Made by a program: the position numbers and the translations under genes. The notes beneath the pieces are model-generated. The model was given only the letters and a program-made list of their open reading frames with translations, did not search any database and was not told the origin of the DNA. Source: Microbacterium testaceum (lineage in GTDB: Bacteria > Actinomycetota > Actinomycetes > Actinomycetales > Microbacteriaceae). Taken from it: a stretch of DNA of 64,000 bases. The stretch covers positions 169,353 to 233,352 of the forward strand of contig NZ_BJML01000005.1 of NCBI RefSeq assembly GCF_006539145.1, given 5' to 3'. Shown one piece after another: positions 53,073-62,530 of this stretch; the stretch's first letter is position 1; every line of letters starts with the position of its first letter.

Positions 53073-54059
53073 ATGGCCACGACGTCGCGATTGCTCACCC
53101 TGCTGTCGCTGCTGCAGGCCCGGCGGGACTGGCCGGGGTCGGTCTTGGCCTCGCGGCTGGACGTCAGCGACCGCACGGTGCGGCGCGACATCGATCGCCT
53201 GCGCGAGATGGGCTACCGGATCGAGACGACGATGGGCCCTGACGGGGGATACCGCCTCGACGCGGGCGCCGAGATGCCGCCGCTGCTGTTCGACGACGAT
53301 CAGGCGCTTGCGGTCGCGATCGCTCTGCGCGCGGCTCCCGCGTTGGGTGCGGACATCGGCGAGGCGGCGGTGCGCGCTCTCGCGACGATGCGGCAGGTGC
53401 TGCCGTCGCGGCTGCGGCATCGGCTCGACGCTGTGGAGGTGACGACGGTGGGCCGCCCGGGGGAAGCGCCGGTCGCTGCCGTGCCGCTCGAGGTTCTGCT
53501 CACGCTCGCGCAGGCGGTGCGCGACCGGGTCACGGTGCGCTTCGACTACCTGCCGAGGAGTGGGGGAGAGGCCCCGCCTCGTCGGATCGAGCCGCACCAC
53601 CTCGTGGCGTCGGATGGCCGGTGGTACCTGCTGGGGTGGGATCTCGAGCGGGAGGACTGGAGGCTCTTCTCGGCGGACCGCGTGCGCCCCCGGGTGCCGC
53701 ACGGTGCTTCCTTCGTTCCACGGGTCGTGCCGGGCGGGGACGTCGACGCGTTCGTATCCGCGCGGTTCAAGGGATCGGACACGAATGAGTGGCCCTGCCG
53801 TGGGACGGTGCTGCTGCATGCGCCGGCGCGGGATGTGCAGCCGTTCGCGGGCGACGGCACCGTCACCGCCGTCGACGACAAGCGCTGCACCCTCGAGGTC
53901 GGGTCATGGTCGTGGGGTTCGCTCGCCGCATCGTTCGGGCGGTTCGAGGTGGCGATGGAGGTCGTGGAACCGCCGGAATTGGCGGAGGCGTTCGCGGTGC
54001 AGGCGGGGCGGTTCGCGGTCGCGGGCTCTTCCGCAGGGGAACCGCGGCGAGGAAGCTAG
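53073..54059 (+). CDS. YafY-type transcriptional regulator (HTH plus WYL)
   Basis: The 328-residue regulator starts with a DeoR-type HTH (TTSRLLTLLSLLQARRDWPGSVLASRLDVSDRTVRRDIDRLREMGYRI) and wing, followed by the WYL domain (VTVRFDYLPRSGG...RRIEPHHLVASDGRWYLLGWDLEREDWRLFSADRV, residues about 150-205) and a WCX-like C-terminal extension. WYL domains sense nucleic acid or small ligands. ATG 53073 gives the family's usual N-terminus; an ATG at 53055 is possible. Divergent from the VOC gene, its likely target. Confidence 0.9.
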   Translation: MATTSRLLTLLSLLQARRDWPGSVLASRLDVSDRTVRRDIDRLREMGYRIETTMGPDGGYRLDAGAEMPPLLFDDDQALAVAIALRAAPALGADIGEAAVRALATMRQVLPSRLRHRLDAVEVTTVGRPGEAPVAAVPLEVLLTLAQAVRDRVTVRFDYLPRSGGEAPPRRIEPHHLVASDGRWYLLGWDLEREDWRLFSADRVRPRVPHGASFVPRVVPGGDVDAFVSARFKGSDTNEWPCRGTVLLHAPARDVQPFAGDGTVTAVDDKRCTLEVGSWSWGSLAASFGRFEVAMEVVEPPELAEAFAVQAGRFAVAGSSAGEPRRGS

Positions 54060-54286
54060 CGGCATGACTCAGCCTCACCACCACGGAGTGTGCACCGGCG
54101 AGTCACCGGTCGGCATGGCGACGAGCGCATCAATCGACAATGTGCTCAGAAATTTGCGCGGGTGTGCAGCACTCCCCCGGGTGCTCGGGCCCGAGCTGCT
54201 GGCGGCACTGCCGGTGTCGCCAATGAAAACCGAACCGTCTCGAATTCAGTAGCCCGCCTCGCCGGGCCCGGCCGTTAGCCTCAGCT

Positions 54287-54868
54287 ATGGCCGATACCAA
54301 GCAAACCAAGACCATCGGCGAGCACTACGCGGCAGCCGAACTGGCTCGGCGCGGCTGGGCTCCCGCCTTGACTCGAGACGGACTCGAGCGAACAGACATC
54401 TTGGCCGTCATGGCTGAAGGCGCGGGTCGCCGACTTGTCGAGATCCAGGTCAAGACCGCGCGCGGCGAGAAACCGGGGCGCGTCAGCTGGCCGCTGGGGA
54501 ACAAATCACAGGCCCCTAGTGCCCATGCGCGAGAGTATTTCGTCTTAGTGGCCGTCCCTCTGGATCATTCCGTGAGGCCCCGCAGCTTCGTCGTTCCACG
54601 TGTGCATGTAGCCGCGGCAGCGTGGATTGCGCACATGAATTGGTTAACCGATCCTGACGCGCCCATCGGAAAGCGAAATGCGCCGGTAGACCGATCGAGG
54701 GTCGGAGTGAACACCTTCCTCAGGTACGAGGATCGTTGGGATCTACTCGAGATCGACCAGGCGGACGCGCCAGTCCTGTTGCCTTCGATCTATCGGGAGT
54801 ATGCACTCTCGCCGCGGGTAGGACTACGGAAAGACCACGAGTGGCAAAAAAGCTTGCCGGAATGGTGA
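54287..54868 (+). CDS. PD-(D/E)XK-like hypothetical protein, 193 aa
   Basis: The protein starts with KTIGEHYAAAELARRGWAPAL, then RTDILAVMAEGAGRRLVEIQVKTARG: an Asp at the end of one strand and E-x-Q-x-K on the next, the layout of a restriction-endonuclease-like fold (residues about 36-60). SYFVLVAVPLD-type strands and a C-terminal YEDRWDLLE follow. The E-I-Q-V-K variant is seen in several uncharacterised nuclease-like families. TAGCCT at 54276-54281 six bases before ATG 54287 suggests a leaderless transcript. GC is lower than in its neighbours, so it may be acquired. No partner methyltransferase or toxin is adjacent. Confidence 0.65.
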   Translation: MADTKQTKTIGEHYAAAELARRGWAPALTRDGLERTDILAVMAEGAGRRLVEIQVKTARGEKPGRVSWPLGNKSQAPSAHAREYFVLVAVPLDHSVRPRSFVVPRVHVAAAAWIAHMNWLTDPDAPIGKRNAPVDRSRVGVNTFLRYEDRWDLLEIDQADAPVLLPSIYREYALSPRVGLRKDHEWQKSLPEW

Positions 54869-54932
54869 AGGTCAGGAGGGGGTCGAGCGCATCGCCGCCG
54901 CCTGGTGGGGAAGAAACAGATTGGCGGACGGC

Positions 54933-55493
54933 ATGACCCAGCCCCTCCGCTACGCCATCAACGTCACCCTCGACGGATGCGTCCATCACGAAGCGGGCCT
55001 GCCGCCGGACGCGGAGTTCATGGCGTTCTGGACCGACGAACTGCGCCGCTCCGACACTCTGCTCTACGGACGCGTCACCTACGAGCTGATGGAGGGCGCG
55101 TGGCGTCGACCGGAATTGGGGGAGTGGCCGGACTGGATGGATGCCAGTGAGGTCGCGTTCTCAGAGGTCATGGATCCGATGCGGAAGGTCGTGGCATCCG
55201 GGACTCTCGACGCAGTCGATTGGAACGCCGAACTTGTCCGGGGCGACATTGTCGAGGCCGTCCGGCGGCTCAAGGAGCGACCGGGACGGGGCATCTCGCT
55301 CGGTGGAGTGAAGCTCCCCGCGACTCTCGCGGCGCACGGGCTCATCGATGAGTTCACGTTCGTCGTGCATCCGGTGATTGCGGGGCGTGGGCCGCGGTTG
55401 CTCGAGGGCGTGCGGGATCAGATGAAGCTCGAGCTCGTGGATCGGTGGGAGTTTCGCTCGGGCGCCAGCGTGCAGCGCTACCGGCCGGTGTGA
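54933..55493 (+). CDS. Dihydrofolate reductase family protein (RibD C-terminal type)
   Basis: The 186-residue protein resembles the RibD C-terminal/DHFR-like reductases common in actinobacteria: LRYAINVTLDGCVHH, DTLLYGRVTYELMEGAW, VVASGTLDAVDWNAELVRGDIVEAVRRLKERPGRGISLGGVKL and TFVVHPVIAGRGPRLLEG. They use NADPH to reduce a pterin- or flavin-precursor-like substrate, but the specific reaction is unknown for most. ATG 54933 is preferred to the TTG at 54921. A decayed second copy lies at 51917-52330. A strong terminator follows and is shared with the convergent Old Yellow Enzyme gene. Confidence 0.88.
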   Translation: MTQPLRYAINVTLDGCVHHEAGLPPDAEFMAFWTDELRRSDTLLYGRVTYELMEGAWRRPELGEWPDWMDASEVAFSEVMDPMRKVVASGTLDAVDWNAELVRGDIVEAVRRLKERPGRGISLGGVKLPATLAAHGLIDEFTFVVHPVIAGRGPRLLEGVRDQMKLELVDRWEFRSGASVQRYRPV

Positions 55494-55500
55494 TGCGAAA

Positions 55501-55531
55501 AGGCCCCGCGCGAACGAGTCGCGCGGGGCCT
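55501..55531. terminator. Bidirectional terminator between reductase and Old Yellow Enzyme
   Basis: AGGCCCCGCGCGA (55501-55513) and TCGCGCGGGGCCT (55519-55531) form a perfect 13-base stem with loop ACGAG, flanked by AAAA on the left and CAAAA on the right. It ends both convergent genes. Confidence 0.88.
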
Positions 55532-55546
55532 CAAAAGCTGATCGGA

Positions 55547-56623
55547 TCAGCCTTGCAGGAACGGGTAGTCCGTGTAGCCGCGCTCGTCGCCGCCGTAAAC
55601 GGAGGCCTGGTCGACCTCGTTCTCGTCGGCACCCTTCTGCCAGCGGGTGACGAGGTCGGGGTTGGCGATGGCGGGGCGGCCGACGGCGACCAGGTCGGCG
55701 AGGTCCTTCTCGACCACCGAGACGGCCTCGTCGCGCGTGGTGACGCTCGAGAAGCCCGAGTTGATGATGAAGGTGCCGCCGAAGGTGCGGCGGAGGTCCT
55801 GGATCAGGTCGCTGGCGGGGTCGGCGTGCAGCACGCTCAGGTACGCGAGGCCCAGGGGGGCGAGGCCCGACACGAGCGCCTCGTAGGTGGCGCGGGTCTC
55901 GGTGTCGTCGGTCTCCCAGACGTCCTGGATGTTGTGCGCGGGCGAGATGCGGATGCCGACGCGCGTCGCGCCGACCTCGGACACGACGGCCTGCGCGACC
56001 TCAATGACGAAGCGGGCGCGGGCCGCGGGGGATCCGCCGTACTCGTCGGTGCGCTGGTTCGACGCGGGCGAGAGGAACTCGTGCAGCAGGTAGCCGTTGG
56101 CGCCGTGCAGCTCGACGCCGTCGAAGCCGGCATCCACGGCCTTGCGGGCAGCGGCGACGAACTCGTCGCGAACGGTTGCGAGCTCCGCGGTCTCGAGCGC
56201 GTGCGGCACGGCGTAGGCGACCTTCGTGCCGTTGGCGAGGCGCGTGTCACCGTCGATCGCGATCGCCGAGGGGGCGACGATGCGGTCGGTGCCCGTGATC
56301 TCGGGGTGCGTGACGCGTCCGCCGTTCATGAGCTGCATGAAGACGGTGCCACCCTCGGCGTGCACGGCGTCGGCGACCTTGGCCCAGCCCGCGGCCTGAG
56401 CGTCGGTCACGATGCCGGGCTGACCCGGGTATGCGCGCGACTCATCGCTCGGGAAGACACCCTCGGTGACCAGCAGGCCGATGCCGGCGCGCTGCGCGTA
56501 GTACTTCGCGACGATCGGACCGGGGACGCCGTCGGCGCCGGCGCGCAGGCGGGTCATCGGGGCGAGCGAGACGCGGTTGCGGACGCCGATCTCTCCGACG
56601 GTGGTGGGGCTGAACAGGCTCAT
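55547..56623 (-). CDS. Alkene reductase, Old Yellow Enzyme family
   Basis: The 358-residue flavoenzyme has the OYE barrel markers: NRVSLAPMTRLRA near the N-terminus, LLVTEGVFPS, VFMQLMNGGRVTHPE, the substrate-binding pair in DGVELHGANGYLLHEFLSPASNQRTDEYGG (HGAN in place of HxxH), RVGIRISP and the FMN-phosphate loop VAVGRPAIANPDLV. It reduces activated C=C bonds with NAD(P)H, for example of enones or nitro compounds. ATG 56623 follows GAAAGGA. Its C-terminus is the source of the remnant at 52395-52512. Confidence 0.93.
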   Translation of the reverse strand: MSLFSPTTVGEIGVRNRVSLAPMTRLRAGADGVPGPIVAKYYAQRAGIGLLVTEGVFPSDESRAYPGQPGIVTDAQAAGWAKVADAVHAEGGTVFMQLMNGGRVTHPEITGTDRIVAPSAIAIDGDTRLANGTKVAYAVPHALETAELATVRDEFVAAARKAVDAGFDGVELHGANGYLLHEFLSPASNQRTDEYGGSPAARARFVIEVAQAVVSEVGATRVGIRISPAHNIQDVWETDDTETRATYEALVSGLAPLGLAYLSVLHADPASDLIQDLRRTFGGTFIINSGFSSVTTRDEAVSVVEKDLADLVAVGRPAIANPDLVTRWQKGADENEVDQASVYGGDERGYTDYPFLQG

Positions 56624-56723
56624 GGGTGTCCTTTCGTGGGGGAACAGAACCGAGTCCCCCAACCCGATGACCTCGACGGGCATTCCAGGAACGCACGAAT
56701 TCTCAGGCGTGCCAGAGAAAACC

Positions 56724-58280
56724 TCAGCCCGCATACCCCCGCACACTCGCCGCGCCATCCGAACGCGGGTCGCTGCCGGCGTCCAGGCCACCGTCGGCCC
56801 CCACGATGACAAGATTCGCGTGCCCGACGAGCTCGTCGGCATCCGGAGTCTCGATGATGTGCAGGCGCGTCGCCTCGAGCGAGGCGCGGGCGGGCGCGGC
56901 GAGGTTTCCCTCGACGTAGATGTCGGAGGGGGTGTCGCCGTCGCGCTGCGGGCCCACGATGGCGCGCGGAGCCGACACGGCCTCTCGAGCGGTGGCTCCC
57001 GCCATCGCGCGCAGCAGCGTCTGCGCGTGGATCTGCGGCTGGCCCTGGCCGCCCATCGTCGCCGAGACGAAACGCAGACCGCTCGCGTCGTCGACCATGA
57101 CCGGCATGAGGGTGTGGAGCGGGCGCTTTCCGGGGGCGAGGGCGTTCGGCGACGCCGGGTCGAGCGAGAAGCCCGTGCCGCGGTTGTGCAGCAGGATGCC
57201 GGTGGAGGGCTCCACGACGGCGGCTCCGAACGCGTGGTAGACGCTCTGGATGAGCGAGACCGACCACCCCGACGAGTCCGACGCCGCGATGCCGACCGTG
57301 TCGCCGCGGGGGCGGCGGAAGCCGGGCAGCACGGGCTCGTCGCCGTGGGCGGTCGCGTCGCCGGTGAGCAGCTCGGTGACGTCTCCCGAGGTGACCCGCG
57401 GGTCGGCGAGCAGCTCGTCGCGCACGAGGTTCGCGGCGAAGAAGCGCTCCATCATGCGGCCGAAGTCCGCACCGAGGGGGTCGGCGATGCCCTGTCGCTC
57501 CAGCTCGCCGAGCACCCGCAACAGCACGAAACCGTGCGTGTTGGGTGGGCTCGTCAGGACGCGATACGAACCGAACGAGGTGGTCAGCGGTTCGACGACC
57601 TCGGGGTGGAAGAGCAGCAGGTCGGCCGCCCCGATGCGCGAGCCGAGGCGCGCGAGACCGTCGACGAAGCCGGCGGTGAGCTCGCCGTCGTACAGGGCCG
57701 CGGCGCCCCCGTCGCGGATCGCCTCGAGGGTTTGGGCGAGCACGGGTTGCACGAGGGCATCGCCCTTCACGGGCAGGCCCTGCGCGAGGAACGTGTCGCG
57801 GAACCCTGCATCGAACCCGATCGCGGCCTCTTCTTCGCGGAAGGCGGCGGCGAGCGAGCGCGACACCGGGACTCCGTCGCGGGCGGCAGCCACGGCATCC
57901 GTGAAGATCTCCTCCCAACCGAGCTGACCGCCCATGCGCCGCAGCACCTCCCACCCGCGAACCGCGCCCGGTACCGTCACCGTATCGATGCCCCGATACG
58001 GCAGCACCTCGCCGTGCGCTTCGCGCATCGCCGCGCGATCGACAGCGGATGCCGCGGGGCCCGACGCGTTCACGCAGCGCGTGCGCCCCGAGGGGTCGCG
58101 GACCAGGGCGATCAGGTCGCCGCCGATGCTGACGTTGTGCGGGTAGACGACGCTGAGGGTGGCCGCGGCCGCGAGGGCGGCATCGATCGCGTTGCCGCCG
58201 CGGGCGAACGCTCGCTCGGCGGAGCGGGTGGCGTCGGCGTGCGGAGTGGCGATGGCGCCGGTCAGGGGCGTGCGAGACAT
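56724..58280 (-). CDS. Gamma-glutamyltransferase family protein
   Basis: The 518-residue protein is an Ntn hydrolase precursor. The N-terminal part (GAIATPHADATRSAERAFARGGNAIDAALAAAATLSVVYPHNVSIGGDLIALV) is typical, and the autocleavage nucleophile is Thr 328 in RGDTVGIAASDSSG. The small subunit continues with NRGTGFSLDPASPN and LMPVMVDD...TMGGQGQPQIHAQ. The region normally GGG/S at the gamma-glutamyl site is TMGGQGQPQ, as in GGT-like acylases. No signal peptide, so cytoplasmic. It lies 38 bases after the amino acid importer ATPase on the same strand and is probably co-expressed with it, suggesting import followed by hydrolysis of a gamma-glutamyl compound. Confidence 0.9.
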   Translation of the reverse strand: MSRTPLTGAIATPHADATRSAERAFARGGNAIDAALAAAATLSVVYPHNVSIGGDLIALVRDPSGRTRCVNASGPAASAVDRAAMREAHGEVLPYRGIDTVTVPGAVRGWEVLRRMGGQLGWEEIFTDAVAAARDGVPVSRSLAAAFREEEAAIGFDAGFRDTFLAQGLPVKGDALVQPVLAQTLEAIRDGGAAALYDGELTAGFVDGLARLGSRIGAADLLLFHPEVVEPLTTSFGSYRVLTSPPNTHGFVLLRVLGELERQGIADPLGADFGRMMERFFAANLVRDELLADPRVTSGDVTELLTGDATAHGDEPVLPGFRRPRGDTVGIAASDSSGWSVSLIQSVYHAFGAAVVEPSTGILLHNRGTGFSLDPASPNALAPGKRPLHTLMPVMVDDASGLRFVSATMGGQGQPQIHAQTLLRAMAGATAREAVSAPRAIVGPQRDGDTPSDIYVEGNLAAPARASLEATRLHIIETPDADELVGHANLVIVGADGGLDAGSDPRSDGAASVRGYAG

Positions 58281-58318
58281 GGGTGTTCCTCGGTGGATCG
58301 TGCGGGGAGGGGAGAGGG

Positions 58319-59086
58319 TCAGAGGATCTTCGAGAGGAACGCCTGCGTGCGCGGGTGCTCGGGCGCGGCGAACAGCTGGCCGGGCGGGGCGACCTCGACG
58401 ATCGCTCCGGCATCCATCACCACGACGCGATCGGCCACCTCGCGGGCGAAGCCCATCTCGTGCGTGACCACGACCATGGTCATGTGGTCGGCGGCGAGCT
58501 CGCGCATGACGTCGAGCACCTCGCCGATCATCTCGGGGTCGAGGGCGCTGGTCGGCTCGTCGAACAGCATCAGCCGCGGCTTCATCGCGAGAGCCCGGGC
58601 GATCGCGACGCGCTGCTGCTGACCGCCCGAGAGGTTGCTCGGGCGGGCGTCGGCCTTGTCGCCCAGACCGACGCGCTCGAGGAGCGCCTGCGCCTGCGCG
58701 ACGGCCTCCGCCTTCGCGACACCGCGGACGCGCACGGGCGCGTGCCAGATGTTCTCGAGCGCGGTCATGTGCGGAAAGAGGTTGAAGTGCTGGAACACGA
58801 ACCCGATCTCCTGCCGCTGCTGCCGCAGGGCCGACTTCGTCGCGGGCACGCGTCGACCGTTCGGCGCGATCCGGTAGCCCATCGGCTGGCCCGCGACCGT
58901 GAGGTCGCCGCCGTCGATGCTCTCGAGGCCGTTCATCGTGCGGAGGAACGTCGTCTTGCCGGCGCCCGAGGGACCGACGAGCACGACGACCTCGCCCGGC
59001 TGCACGTCCAACGACACGTTGTCGAGCACCTGACGCCCGCCGAGTTCGCGGGTGACGTTCTTCGCGCTGACGAGGGGATCGGTCAT
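58319..59086 (-). CDS. Polar amino acid-type ABC importer ATPase
   Basis: The 255-residue ATPase has [61 protein letters not shown] and [14 protein letters not shown], the GlnQ-type set. ATG 59086 overlaps the permease stop (ATGA). It is the third gene of the operon binding protein, permease, ATPase, gamma-glutamyltransferase, all downstream of a TetR gene and twin operators. Confidence 0.94.
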   Translation of the reverse strand: MTDPLVSAKNVTRELGGRQVLDNVSLDVQPGEVVVLVGPSGAGKTTFLRTMNGLESIDGGDLTVAGQPMGYRIAPNGRRVPATKSALRQQRQEIGFVFQHFNLFPHMTALENIWHAPVRVRGVAKAEAVAQAQALLERVGLGDKADARPSNLSGGQQQRVAIARALAMKPRLMLFDEPTSALDPEMIGEVLDVMRELAADHMTMVVVTHEMGFAREVADRVVVMDAGAIVEVAPPGQLFAAPEHPRTQAFLSKIL

Positions 59087-59889
59087 TTCAGGACTCCCGA
59101 GTCGGAGAGGGTGGTGACGGGGGTGAGGGGCGCCGACCGACGACCCCCGAACAACCGCTGCCACGGAGACGCCGTGGTGACGATGCCGACGCGGGCGTTG
59201 AGCTTCTTCTCGATCGCGCTCTGGATGATCGTCCAGATCGTGGTGAGGGCGAGGTAGTAGATCGCGACGACCGCGAAGATCTCGAAGGTGCGGAAACTCG
59301 CGGCGCTGATGCTCTGGGTGACCAGGAACATCTCCGAGACGCCGATGACGCTCAAGATCGACGTGCTCTTCATGAGCCCGTTGAACGAGTTGCCCAGCGG
59401 GGGAACCATCAGCCGCAGCGACTGGGGCAGGATGATCCACCGCATCGCCGATATCCCCGACATGCCCAGCGCCTGCGCCGCCTCGGTCTGACCGACCGGC
59501 ACCGAGTCGAGGCCCGCGCGGATGATCTCGGAGATGTACGCGCTTTCGTTCATGATCAGCCCGACGATCGCGGCCTGGATGGCGGCCTTGATCAGGATGC
59601 CGCCGAGATCGACGTCCTGGAACCGGAACACGTTCGCCGCCGCGAACCCCGTGTAGATGATCACGAGCTGCACGAGCAGGGGGGTTCCGCGGATCAGCCA
59701 GATGTAGAGGCTCGCGATCACGCGCAGCGGCGCGAACGTCGAGCGCCGCATCATCGCGATCACGAGACCGACGACGAGCGCGCCGGCCATCGCGAGCACC
59801 GAGATGAGCACCGTCAGCGCGAGCCCCTGCAGGAAGGGCGCGCCCGGGGTGAGCAGGTTCTTCCAGAAGAAGCCCCAGTCGAAGTTCAC
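59083..59889 (-). CDS. Polar amino acid-type ABC permease
   Basis: The 268-residue permease starts at GTG 59889, two bases after the binding-protein stop. Five or six membrane segments are visible ([42 protein letters not shown] and others). The coupling loop [42 protein letters not shown] is the standard EAA-like element of the HisM family. Homodimer expected. Confidence 0.94.
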   Translation of the reverse strand: MNFDWGFFWKNLLTPGAPFLQGLALTVLISVLAMAGALVVGLVIAMMRRSTFAPLRVIASLYIWLIRGTPLLVQLVIIYTGFAAANVFRFQDVDLGGILIKAAIQAAIVGLIMNESAYISEIIRAGLDSVPVGQTEAAQALGMSGISAMRWIILPQSLRLMVPPLGNSFNGLMKSTSILSVIGVSEMFLVTQSISAASFRTFEIFAVVAIYYLALTTIWTIIQSAIEKKLNARVGIVTTASPWQRLFGGRRSAPLTPVTTLSDSGVLK

Positions 59890-59891
59890 CG

Positions 59892-60758
59892 TCAGTTGCT
59901 TCCGTTGTACGCGAGGGCCTCTTGCCCCCACGTGCTGAGGATGTTCTCGTAGTCGCCCGTCGAGACGAGGTCGTCGAAGGCCTTCTGGATGGCCTCGTGC
60001 AGCGCGGTGTTGTCCTTGAGGGTGGCCGCGCCGATGTCGATCGCGTCGGTCGGGTCGCCCACCATCTCGATGCCCGCGGTGCCCTGCTTCTGGTAGTAGC
60101 CGATCAGCTCGGCCGCGTCGAGGTACGCGTCGAGCTGTCCGCTGACCAGCTGCTGGAAGCCCACCGTGGCCTGGTTGTTCGTGCTGATGTCGAGGGGCTT
60201 CTTGCCCTCGGAGGTGCAGGTCGTCGACTGCTTCTCGGCGAGATCCTGAGCGGTGGTTCCGACGGTCACCATGACCTTCTTGCCGCAGAGCGAGTCGTCG
60301 AGGCCGGTGATGCCGGCATCCGCTCCCTGCTTCACCGCGACGCCGGTGGCGGAGGTGAGGTACGGCACGAAGTCGACGACCTCTTTGCGCTCGGGCTTGA
60401 TGTACAGCGAGGCCATGATGACGTCGCACTGCTTCGCCTGCAGGCTCGGGATGAGCGCCGAGAAGTCGACCGTGACGAAGTCGGGCGTGAGGCCGAGGCG
60501 ACCGGCGACCGCTTTGGCCAGGTCGATCTCGCTGCCGACGAGGTTGCCCGACTCGTCGGTGCTGATGTTCGGCGGCGACCCCAGGTTGGTGGTGCAGATC
60601 GACAGCGTGTCGGCCGACCGCAGGGCGGTGGGAGCGACGGTCGCGATGGTGGATGCCGTGTCTGCTGCCGGCGCCGGGCTCGAGGAGCACGCGGCCAGGC
60701 CGAGGGCGGCGATACCGGCGACCGCGGCGACTGCGGCGATGCGAGTGATGGTGTGCAT
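59892..60758 (-). CDS. Amino acid-type solute-binding lipoprotein, family 3
   Basis: The 288-residue protein has a lipoprotein signal (AALGLAAC, Cys about residue 24), then an SBP_bac_3 domain: [61 protein letters not shown] and [13 protein letters not shown]. Two further Cys pairs ([14 protein letters not shown]) could form a disulfide outside the cell. ATG 60758. Its promoter region carries two TetR-type operators at 60816-60852, so import is probably induced by the ligand of the TetR protein. Confidence 0.93.
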   Translation of the reverse strand: MHTITRIAAVAAVAGIAALGLAACSSSPAPAADTASTIATVAPTALRSADTLSICTTNLGSPPNISTDESGNLVGSEIDLAKAVAGRLGLTPDFVTVDFSALIPSLQAKQCDVIMASLYIKPERKEVVDFVPYLTSATGVAVKQGADAGITGLDDSLCGKKVMVTVGTTAQDLAEKQSTTCTSEGKKPLDISTNNQATVGFQQLVSGQLDAYLDAAELIGYYQKQGTAGIEMVGDPTDAIDIGAATLKDNTALHEAIQKAFDDLVSTGDYENILSTWGQEALAYNGSN

Positions 60759-60815
60759 GGAAATCTCCGTCGATGCTCGATGCTCCGCCACCTCGGGAGT
60801 GACGTGCGGAGCAGG

Positions 60816-60852
60816 CTATCAAGTGATAGGTAATGCGTCTATCAATTGATAG
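60816..60852. promoter_or_regulatory. Twin TetR-type operators
   Basis: CTATCAATTGATAG at 60839-60852 is a perfect 14-base palindrome, and CTATCAAGTGATAG at 60816-60829 differs at one central base. The centres are 23 bases apart, about two helical turns, 58-94 bases upstream of the binding-protein start and just downstream of the TetR gene. Confidence 0.7.
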
Positions 60853-60922
60853 AGGGCGCGTGTTGCGCCCGCATTTCGCGACGGTGTCACCCCCGAGAAA
60901 AGTCGGGGGGAAGGGGCGGGGA

Positions 60923-61564
60923 CTACTGCGAGAAAGAGACCGCGCCCTCGAGGCGCGATTGGGTCGCAGAACGCACGTCTTCGAGACGGAAAGGATCGAC
61001 GAGCACCGCGCGCAGGATGAAATCCGACACCTGAAGGGGGCGGTGGGCGACCGGCGCCGACGCATTCGTCTCGCGCTCGCGCATTCCTTCGAATTGCAGA
61101 CCGGTGATCGCGCGCTGGACGAACTCGGCGTCCGCGTCCATGAATTCACCCGCCTGGATGCCGCTCGCCACGAGCTCCCGCACTTCTTCGTGGAAGCGCG
61201 CGATCGCGAGTCGCTGATCCTCGAATTCCGGCTCGGTGAAGATCGCGTCGCTGTAGTAGCCGCGCGCGTCGTAGGGGAGCGTCAGGTAATCGTGCGAGCT
61301 GATCGTGAGGAAGTAGTGGAAGCGCTCGGCCCACGACGCGTCGAGAGCCCGGGCCTCTTGCAGACGGCCGAAGGTCTGCGCGAGGTCGGCGTCGACCAAC
61401 TCCGACAGAATGACGTGCTTCGCGGAGAAGTGGTAGAACAACGACGGCTGTCGGATGCCGACGGCATCCGCGATCTCTCTCGTGGTGGTGCCGTAGTACC
61501 CGTGGCGACCGAAGAGGCGGGCGGCGTGCACGAGGATCTGCTGCCGCGTTCCCCCCTCTTCCAT
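60923..61564 (-). CDS. TetR family transcriptional regulator
   Basis: The 213-residue regulator has a clear N-terminal HTH (ILVHAARLFGRHGYYGTTTREIADAVGIRQPSLFYHFSAKHVILSELV). The C-terminal helical domain includes FHYFLTISSHDYLTLPYDARGYYSDAIFTEPEFEDQR, a Tyr-rich stretch suited to an aromatic or planar ligand. It is immediately upstream of, and on the same strand as, the importer-GGT operon and its twin operators, so it is the obvious candidate regulator. ATG 61564. Confidence 0.92.
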   Translation of the reverse strand: MEEGGTRQQILVHAARLFGRHGYYGTTTREIADAVGIRQPSLFYHFSAKHVILSELVDADLAQTFGRLQEARALDASWAERFHYFLTISSHDYLTLPYDARGYYSDAIFTEPEFEDQRLAIARFHEEVRELVASGIQAGEFMDADAEFVQRAITGLQFEGMRERETNASAPVAHRPLQVSDFILRAVLVDPFRLEDVRSATQSRLEGAVSFSQ

Positions 61565-61703
61565 GCGGCGATTCTATCGGCCGCTAGATCGGGGCCTGTG
61601 ACGCGGAGTGTCTTCGAGGGCCGATATGTCCCTGTGCCTGTCGACGTGGTCACCGCCGCGCAGTCATACGCTGGGGTCCCAGCCACCCACCGGAGGACCC
61701 GCG

Positions 61704-62345
61704 ATGACCGAGAACCCCCTCGCCCACCGGCTCGATTACGACCTCGACGCTCTCGACGACGGCGCGCTGTCGGCATCCCCTCTCGCTCTTTTCCAGCAGT
61801 GGCTGACGGATGCCGCGGACCTGCCGGAACCGAACGCGATGGTGGTCTCGACGGTGGATGCCGAGGGGCGCCCGACCTCGCGGACGGTGCTGCTGCGCGG
61901 GGTCGACGACGACGGTGCCCTGTGGTTCTTCACCAATCGGGAGTCGCGGAAGGGGAAGGCGCTCGCCGCGAACCCAGCGGTGTCGGTCCTGTTCCCCTGG
62001 TACGCGCTGCAGCGTCAGGTGATCGTGCTCGGCACGGCCACGCCCCTGCCCGCCGAGCGTGACGACGAGTACTTCGCCTCGAGGCCGCGCGGATCGCAGC
62101 TGTCGGCCTGGGCGAGCCATCAGTCGGAGCCCGTGGCATCCCGGACCGCTCTCGAGGAGCAGATGGTCGAGGTGTCGGCGCGGTTCGCCGACGACGAGGT
62201 CGTGCCGCGCCCGCCGCACTGGGGCGGGTATCGGGTCGAGCCGCGCGAGATCGAGTTCTGGCAGGGGCGCCCGTCGCGGCTGCACGATCGGGTCGTCTTC
62301 ACCCGGGATGGGGACGGGTGGGTGGGGCAGCGCCGGCAGCCGTGA
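61704..62345 (+). CDS. pdxH: Pyridoxamine 5'-phosphate oxidase
   Basis: The 213-residue enzyme has the PNPOx features: LFQQWLTDAADLPEPNAMVVSTVDAEGRPTSRTVLLRGVDDDGALWFFTNRESRKGKALAANP (FMN and substrate site), SQLSAWASHQSEPV, and the C-terminal dimer segment PPHWGGYRVEPREIEFWQGRPSRLHDR. It oxidises pyridoxine or pyridoxamine phosphate to PLP with FMN and O2. ATG 61704 follows CGGAGG. Stand-alone gene. Confidence 0.96.
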   Translation: MTENPLAHRLDYDLDALDDGALSASPLALFQQWLTDAADLPEPNAMVVSTVDAEGRPTSRTVLLRGVDDDGALWFFTNRESRKGKALAANPAVSVLFPWYALQRQVIVLGTATPLPAERDDEYFASRPRGSQLSAWASHQSEPVASRTALEEQMVEVSARFADDEVVPRPPHWGGYRVEPREIEFWQGRPSRLHDRVVFTRDGDGWVGQRRQP

Positions 62346-62530
62346 CGCTCACGGGCGGAGGAGAATCCGCGAGCGGAGGGTGGAAGGGGCGTGAGGCTTC
62401 CTCCCGTCCCCTAACTTCCTCCCCTCGCGCAAGGGGCACCGCGAGAAAGCCCGCACCGGGCCTCGCCCCGTAGATTCGATCCATCCCGCAACCGCGGGTC
62501 GTTCGTGAGTCACCGGGGGTAAGCCACACC

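Noticed and set aside
54064..54252. 62-codon frame just after the WYL regulator
   Set aside because: Codon use is not gene-like, no ribosome binding site or known motif; coupling to the regulator stop is possible but unsupported.
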